The notes under the pieces: model-generated
What the model was told of the DNA's origin: nothing
The model's database searches: none
What the model saw: the letters and a program-made list of their open reading frames with translations, nothing else
Program-made: the position numbers and the translations under genes
Source of the DNA: Prorocentrum cordatum
Lineage: Eukaryota > Sar > Dinophyceae > Prorocentrales > Prorocentraceae
DNA: 64,000 nucleotides
Direction: 5' to 3'
Assembly: GCA_963575745.1 (NCBI GenBank)
Contig: CAUYUJ010021141.1
Coordinates: 35,001 to 99,000, forward strand
In this document: piece by piece, positions 61,330 to 64,000 of the stretch
Numbering within the stretch: position 1 is the stretch's first letter
Layout of the letters: each line of letters begins with the position of its first letter

Positions 61330-61465
61330 CTGTGTGCGGCTGTGTGCGTGTGTGCGGCTGTGCGTGCAGGGTGTGTGCTGGGCGCGCGGGACGGGGAGTG
61401 TACGGCGTGCGCGCGGGGTGTGCTCTGGGGGGGGCGGGGCGGGGGGTTGTACGGTGGGGGGGGCC
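60860..61465. repeat. (GT)n arrays, G-rich minisatellite and (CTC)n array
   Basis: GT/GC alternation at 60865-60955; a ~57-bp minisatellite (GTACGGGGTGTGTGCCTGGC units) at 60985-61095; (CTC)n at 61172-61262; (GT)n at 61262-61365; then further minisatellite-like units to 61465. Confidence 0.9.
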
Positions 61466-61705
61466 GTCTCGGCGCCATCTTGGGCGGTCTTGGGACTCTC
61501 TTGGGGGTTCTTTGGGAATTTTCTGGGGCCGTCTCGGCGCTATCTTTAGCCGTCTTGGGGCTCCCTTGGGCCGTTCAAGGGCCTCCTGGGGCGCTCCCGG
61601 GAGTCTCTTGGGGCCCTCTTGGTCCGTCTTGAGCCATCTTGGGGCTCTCCTGAGGATCTCTTAGGGCGCTCTTGGGCGCTGTAGGGCCCTGCGGGGCGTC
61701 TTTGG
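61466..61705 (-). repeat. 11-bp-period minisatellite, block 6 (reverse orientation)
   Basis: GCCATCTTGGG, CGGTCTTGGGA, CTCTCTTGGGG and so on: the reverse complement of the CCCAAGAGGCC family, period 11. Confidence 0.85.
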
Positions 61706-61756
61706 GGCCGTTCCAAACAATATCGATTCGGAGTCCCCTCCGGGGTTGTTTTTGTC

Positions 61757-61800
61757 AAAATGTCTCGAGCGAAACGGCCATTATTCAGAAATCCGCAAGC
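61757..61800 (+). repeat. Dispersed motif TGTCTCGAGCGAAACGGCCA, copy a
   Basis: A 20-bp motif followed by TTATTCAGAAATCCG, about 55 bp past an 11-bp block. Related copies are at 62341 and 62505. The core resembles the start of the 47.3-kb minisatellite unit. Confidence 0.6.
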
Positions 61801-61959
61801 GAGTTTCCTGGTGCACTCAGTACCCCATAACAAGTGGCACGTGTGTGCCCAGGCTCATACAACAAGCTGAAGGGGCGTTTGAAGCAGGAGTGACATGCAA
61901 CAGCGAAGTCGCACTCGAGCGCAAGTGGGGTTGCCACACCTTGCGATGTGTGTACCAGG

Positions 61960-62335
61960 GCCCCCCAGGAAGCCTCAGGAGACCCGACTTGGATACCAGA
62001 AGAGGCTCCAGGAGGCCCCAGGATTGTGAGTGTTGTGTGTGATGTGTGCTTTGTGTGGTGCGTGCTTTTTGTGTGTTATCGGTGTTGTGTGTGTATGTTA
62101 TGTTTGTCTAGCGTGTGATGTGTTGGGCGTGATGTGTGTCTCTGTGTGTGCATGTAGTTCTGAAGCCCCAGGAGGCCCCAGGAGGCCCCAGGCGGCCTCA
62201 GCAGGCCCAGGAGAACTCCAGGAGGCTCCGAGGCGGGGTCTGGGGTACCAGAAGGTCCAGAAAGCCCCAGGAGGCCCCAGGAGGTTCCAGGAGGCCCCCA
62301 GGAGGCTCCGAGGAGGGGTCTGGGGCTCGATTTTG
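61960..62335 (+). repeat. 11-bp-like minisatellite, block 7, with GT-rich interruption
   Basis: CCAGGAGGCCC-type words at 61965-62025 and 62160-62325, separated by about 130 bp of GTGTG-rich DNA. A variant of the family (CAGGAGG rather than CAAGAGG). Confidence 0.75.
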
Positions 62336-62525
62336 GTAGGATGTCTCAGGCGAAACCGCCATTCTCTGAGAATCGGGGTCAAAACTATTGAAATTACTAT
62401 GTGTTGTTGAAGGTTTTATGTTAAAATGTTGAAATTCCCATGTGTTTTTGGACCCTGACGTCACGATCTGCGTGAGGGGTGCCACCGATTTTCAGAATTT
62501 CGAGGATGTCCCGAGCGAAACGGCC
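62336..62525 (+). repeat. Dispersed motif copies b and c
   Basis: GATGTCTCAGGCGAAACCGC (from 62340) and GATGTCCCGAGCGAAACGGC (from 62505), about 165 bp apart, with a TTGAAATT...CATGTGTT duplication between them. Confidence 0.6.
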
Positions 62526-63125
62526 AGACAAATCGCGGACGACGTGCGCATGAATCGCCTCTGAGCTCTACTACCTCGGAGAGGTGCGTATGATAATAAA
62601 TTTTTACCACCAACAAACGGTCCACGCTGAAGGCGCTTCCCGTCATCTGCGGTCTGGGGTCCAAGCTGACAAACATGCGTTCTGAAGGTGTTCAGGCGGC
62701 ATCGAAATTCAGTCGATAATTACCCTGCCATCGAATGGAGCTCCTGATAGATCCCGAGGTCAGCCCAACATATCTGGACTTTTCCTCATGCCGTCGCACT
62801 GTCAAAAGATTGGGACGCCCTCGGGTGAACAAATTGGATGAAAGTGTTCCACCTGTCTTAGGGCCCTTGATATGTCAGCTTGTCATCACCGGCGTGGCAA
62901 TGACCGAGCTAGGCCTCAGCGGGAAAAAGCATCTGGGCCTCAGCGGAGGGTCCGAATTACTGCCCCGAGCCGCTTGAAACGCGCCCTACAAGCGACGCTC
63001 TCATCACACCTAGACGACAAATCGGCCGACCCCCGCTTTCTGGGGGATAGACGGCGTGTGAGGTAGTTAACCGTCCTGGTCCCCCTCCCCGAAGTCCCAA
63101 ATCCCGTCCGAGAGGGGGGGGGAGC
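62526..63125. other. No recognisable gene
   Basis: Mixed sequence. CTCAGCGG words repeat near 62915-62945. No feature supported. Confidence 0.4.
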
Positions 63126-64000
63126 CTGAGCTCATCGAGGCCCCGCCAGGGCTCTCGAAGGCTCTTCCAACGGCTCGCCAGGCCCTGGCGGTCTTCAAAA
63201 TGGCACCATGTGGCCCCCAGGCCGCCAAAGGTGACCCCCAAAATATGACCTCCACGCTGGTCTCCGTCCGCGTGGCCGCCAGGAGCCCAAAGAGGCTTCA
63301 AGATGGCTTCACGGAGAGCCCCTCAACAGCAAATGCATTCAAAATCCAACAAGCACCCCAACAGGCCCGTGAGACCCGCCACCGTGCTCTGAGGCATGAA
63401 TTAGAGTATCATCAAGTCCCTTCGAATTCTTTGTCAAATATACCAAGAAATCTTCAAGGGGCCCACAGACCGCAATTCCGGGCGCTCTCTGGCGCTCCTG
63501 GGTGCCACCAGGGGGTCCCCGCGTGACTTTTCGAGACCAAGAGCGCTGCGTTCGGGACATGCGTATCCAACATGGTCGTCTCGTGGGCCGTCCTGGAGGG
63601 TGGCCCAAGAAGTCCAAATCGTCAAATTCCATTGGTTGTTGTATGGCTTTCGCATTCGAATGTTTTCTGTATCCAAAGCGTGCAAGACAGCCCGAGAGGT
63701 GCCCGAAATCCACCCAAAACGGCCCAAGAGCCCCTAAGTGGAGCCCAGTAGGACCCCAAAGAGGCCCCAAGAGGGGCCCAAAATGGGGAACACGAACTAA
63801 CATTTTGAGCCCTCCGCCCCAACATGGCTCCAAGATCCCCCCACAAGTCCCCCAGGTGCGCCCAAGAGGCCCCAAGAGGTCCCCAAGAGGCCCCGAGAGG
63901 CCCAAATCAGGCCCCAAAAAGCCCCCAAGACGACCCTAGATACCCCAAACCGCCTCCAAGAGGCATCCGAGAGGCCTCCAAAGAGGCCCTAATAAGCATC
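63126..64000 (+). repeat. 11-bp-period minisatellite, block 8
   Basis: Two stretches (63130-63370 diverged; 63690-64000 clean) of CCCCAAGAGGC-type 11-mers, running off the right edge of the window. Confidence 0.8.

Overview
The window looks like nuclear DNA of a dinoflagellate. The strongest evidence is a tandem pair of spliced-leader relics on the minus strand (21334-21370): a near-complete 22-nt dinoflagellate spliced leader, followed directly by a second copy cut exactly where relics of retro-integrated trans-spliced mRNAs are normally cut. The transposon set (Ty1/copia, a tyrosine-recombinase retroelement with a VDN reverse transcriptase, LINEs), the repeat-choked GC-rich landscape and the absence of any recognisable intact host gene agree with this. 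Genus cannot be read from the sequence. No rRNA, tRNA, CRISPR or prokaryotic operon was found.

Layout. 1-10.4 kb: an imperfect (TAG)n array of about 1 kb, dispersed repeats, GT and CA arrays of opposite polarity, and an (ATC)n array of about 800 bp. 10.4-12.6 kb: the broken 5' half of a LINE on the minus strand (RNA-binding ORF1-like protein plus EEP endonuclease). 12.6-21.2 kb: a degraded Ty1/copia element on the minus strand (gag, protease, integrase, reverse transcriptase, RNase H) between two related repeats that are probably its LTRs. 21.3-21.4 kb: spliced-leader relics. 21.4-27.9 kb: a tyrosine-recombinase retrotransposon on the minus strand with Ngaro/PAT-type split direct repeats (A - coding - B - A - B). 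Its parts run: N-terminal membrane segment, RT, RNase H, tyrosine recombinase, and a C-terminal cytosine-methyltransferase-like domain. Both ends abut (GAT)n microsatellite.

27.9-47 kb is almost entirely non-coding repeats: triplet arrays, foldback/MITE-like elements (30.60, 31.78, 38.76 and 43.29 kb), several dispersed families, and blocks of a degenerate minisatellite with an exact 11-bp period. 47.3-47.9 kb is a 53-bp minisatellite. 48.4-51.7 kb is a large imperfect palindrome: a 77-bp tandem array faces a diverged inverted copy of itself across a spacer carrying a MITE. 52.2-54.0 kb is the RT and C-terminal half of a second broken LINE (minus strand). 54-64 kb returns to MITEs, purine tracts, GT/CTC arrays and 11-bp arrays.

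The recognisable coding sequence is therefore mobile-element sequence, all on the minus strand and all carrying frameshifts or stops; nothing here forms a working host pathway. The most noteworthy unit is the tyrosine-recombinase/methyltransferase retroelement and its placement in a GAT microsatellite, next to a spliced-leader relic upstream of the copia element. Family identities come from motif recognition by eye, without database comparison.
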